Made by a program: the position numbers and the translations under genes. The notes under the pieces were generated by a model that saw only the letters and a list, made by a program, of their open reading frames with translations, did not search any database and was not told where the DNA came from. From Pseudomonadota bacterium (GTDB lineage Bacteria > Pseudomonadota > Gammaproteobacteria > Halothiobacillales > Halothiobacillaceae): a DNA stretch of 6,989 bases. Positions 6,601 through 6,989 of this stretch are shown here, one piece after another (the first letter of the stretch is position 1; each line of letters opens with the position of its first letter). The stretch is from the NCBI GenBank assembly GCA_021795795.1, contig JAJYPA010000444.1:1-6989 (forward strand), given 5' to 3'.

Positions 6601-6645
6601 ACGGTTATTAGCTACTAAATTATATGGTTATGGTAATTTAACCGT
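6601..6645 (-). promoter_or_regulatory. AT-rich promoter/operator region for the 282-aa gene
   Basis: A perfect -10 box TATAAT lies on the minus strand (6624-6619), but its -35 is weak. It overlaps one half of a dyad TAAATTA (6616-6622) / TAATTTA (6634-6640), nested in a wider dyad ACGGTTA (6601-6607) / TAACCGT (6639-6645), and the centre contains TATGGT twice (6623-6634). A regulator bound to this dyad would block the promoter. The AT-rich block beside the right arm could also serve as an unwinding region of an origin. Confidence 0.5.
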
Positions 6646-6652
6646 TACGAAG

Positions 6653-6721
6653 GAACGCCAGATAAAGTGACTGTCGTCAAGCTGTAGCTTTTTTGTACCG
6701 ATCCGCTTTTGTCACAGTGAC
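6653..6721 (-). repeat. Right terminal inverted repeat (69 bp)
   Basis: Reverse complement of the left arm (412-490), lacking its 11-bp duplication and with one extra A. It ends outward in GTCACAGTGAC, directly followed by the AGGCC direct repeat. It retains the single TACAAAAAAGCTACA unit. Confidence 0.85.
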
Positions 6722-6726
6722 AGGCC
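6722..6726. repeat. Right 5-bp direct repeat AGGCC (putative target-site duplication)
   Basis: Same five bases, same strand, as 407-411, and directly outside the right terminal repeat. Removing 412-6721 plus one copy would restore a continuous flank that joins the CCCT/AGGG hairpin at 394-405 to ATCCTCGTC. Confidence 0.6.
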
Positions 6727-6759
6727 ATCCTCGTCATTCCTGAAGAAGCCGACGATAAA

Positions 6760-6775
6760 GCCCGCGTCAGCGGGC
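6760..6775 (-). terminator. GC-rich hairpin, possible minus-strand terminator
   Basis: GCCCGC (6760-6765) and GCGGGC (6770-6775) form a 6-bp stem with loop GTCA, followed on the minus strand by TTTAT. No minus-strand gene ends here within the window, so it may be a remnant of the host island interrupted by the 6.3-kb unit. Confidence 0.4.
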
Positions 6776-6823
6776 ACTCGGCGCAGTCATATAAAGGCTG
6801 TCCTGGACAGGATGATCGGCGCT

Positions 6824-6841
6824 GGGCGCAAGCGCCCTTTT
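6824..6841 (+). terminator. Rho-independent terminator inside a larger nested dyad
   Basis: GGGCG (6824-6828) pairs with CGCCC (6833-6837), and TTTT follows at 6838-6841. Around it are a further dyad GGCG/CGCC (6818-6821, 6844-6847) and ATGATCGG/CCGATCAT (6812-6819, 6848-6855). It would shield the mqsR promoter from plus-strand transcription coming out of the 6.3-kb unit. Confidence 0.6.
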
Positions 6842-6878
6842 GTCGCCCCGATCATGAAGCATGATATGGTGGTACAGC

Positions 6879-6914
6879 TAACCTAATTGCAATATTTGTG
6901 CATTAGGTTAAAAT
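6879..6914 (+). promoter_or_regulatory. MqsA-like operator and promoter of mqsR
   Basis: TAACCTAAT (6879-6887) and ATTAGGTTA (6902-6910) are exact inverted repeats. They contain AACCT and AGGTT, the half-sites known from the E. coli mqsRA operator, here 20 bp apart instead of the short spacing of E. coli. A promoter TTGCAA (6887-6892), 16 bp, TAAAAT (6909-6914) is interleaved with the half-sites. Autorepression by the antitoxin is expected from the family. Confidence 0.65.
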
Positions 6915-6920
6915 GGCTGC

Positions 6921-6989
6921 ATGGAAAAAGGTACGCCTCACTGCAAGCTGACCACCGTAAAGGCATTGACCGAAGCCGGGCGAGTCAAT
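6921..6989 (+). CDS. mqsR: MqsR-family toxin, N-terminal part (cut by window end)
   Basis: The 23 visible residues, MEKGTPHCKL then TTVKALTEAGRVN, match the N-terminus of E. coli MqsR (MEKRTPHTRL, SQVKKLVNAGQVR) as I recall it, with MEK-TPH, the VK-L and AG-V positions conserved. MqsR is the mRNA-cutting toxin (GCU-preferring endoribonuclease) of a type II toxin-antitoxin pair, and its antitoxin gene mqsA normally follows directly, here beyond the window. The start has no clear ribosome binding site; AGG at 6905-6907 is too far away. The predicted transcription start near 6920-6921 falls on the ATG, so a leaderless message is possible. An ATG at 6913 in another frame stops after 12 codons. 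The gene lies outside the 6.3-kb unit, in the host island. Confidence 0.8.
   Translation, partial: MEKGTPHCKLTTVKALTEAGRVN

Larger units (their letters stand above)
412..6721. mobile_element. 6.31-kb replication-module element with transposon-like ends
   Basis: The unit is bounded by inward-facing inverted repeats at 412-490 and 6653-6721 and flanked by AGGCC direct repeats. It carries four minus-strand genes: a 282-aa AT-hook-like protein, a 245-aa membrane/HTH protein, a 1251-aa primase-helicase and a 77-aa protein. Long inverted ends plus a 5-bp target duplication are the pattern of Tn3-, Tn7-, Mu- and Tn5053-type transposition, but the end sequence, beginning GTCACTGTGAC, matches none of those I can recall. 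No DDE transposase, tyrosine or serine recombinase is recognisable inside. It may be a non-autonomous passenger, a replicon captured between transposon ends, or an unfamiliar element type. The boundaries are well supported by the repeats; the mechanism is not. Confidence 0.65.

Noticed and set aside
6812..6886. 24-codon plus-strand frame MIGAGRKRPF...
   Set aside because: It is built from the terminator dyad and lacks a ribosome binding site.
1..6989. CRISPR array
   Set aside because: No regularly spaced repeats of 20-40 bp; the tandem repeats seen have 10- or 11-bp periods without spacers.

Overview
The window looks like accessory DNA from a GC-rich proteobacterium. An alphaproteobacterium, possibly an acetic acid bacterium, is my best guess from the style of the plasmid-like proteins; this placement is inference, since no host housekeeping gene is present.

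Layout from left to right. Positions 1-76 are short flanking DNA without a gene. Positions 77-127 are the 3' part of a tRNA-Arg(CCG) gene on the minus strand, complete from the anticodon arm through CCA but lacking its 5' half. This is the usual footprint of a site-specific integration (att) site. Positions 128-411 are non-coding and carry phased short repeats of the kind found next to integrase attachment cores. Positions 412-6721 form a 6.31-kb unit bounded by long, nearly identical inverted repeats (79 and 69 bp) that stop exactly at a 5-bp direct repeat, AGGCC, on each side. This looks like a transposon with a target-site duplication. To the right, positions 6727-6870 hold nested hairpins, including a rho-independent terminator. 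The window ends in the first 23 codons of an mqsR-type toxin gene (plus strand) behind an MqsA-like operator and promoter.

All genes inside the 6.31-kb unit are on the minus strand. In transcription order they are: a 282-aa Pro/Ala-rich protein with an AT-hook-like basic region; a gap of about 250 nt with a strong promoter and a 105-nt leader hairpin; a 245-aa membrane-anchored helix-turn-helix protein; a 1251-aa primase-PriCT-2-helicase replication protein; and a 77-aa protein. The last three are joined by two ATGA start/stop overlaps, so they form one translationally coupled replication operon.

Interpretation. The unit combines a plasmid-type replication module with transposon-like ends, yet I recognise no transposase or recombinase in it. 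It is either mobilised in trans or belongs to a replicon-transposon type I do not recognise. It appears to sit inside an older tRNA-integrated island that also carries mqsR. The strongest leads are the terminal repeats with target duplication, the leader with a possible pseudoknot in front of the replication operon, a 52-bp palindrome inside the replication gene, and a cysteine cluster between the two Walker motifs of the helicase.
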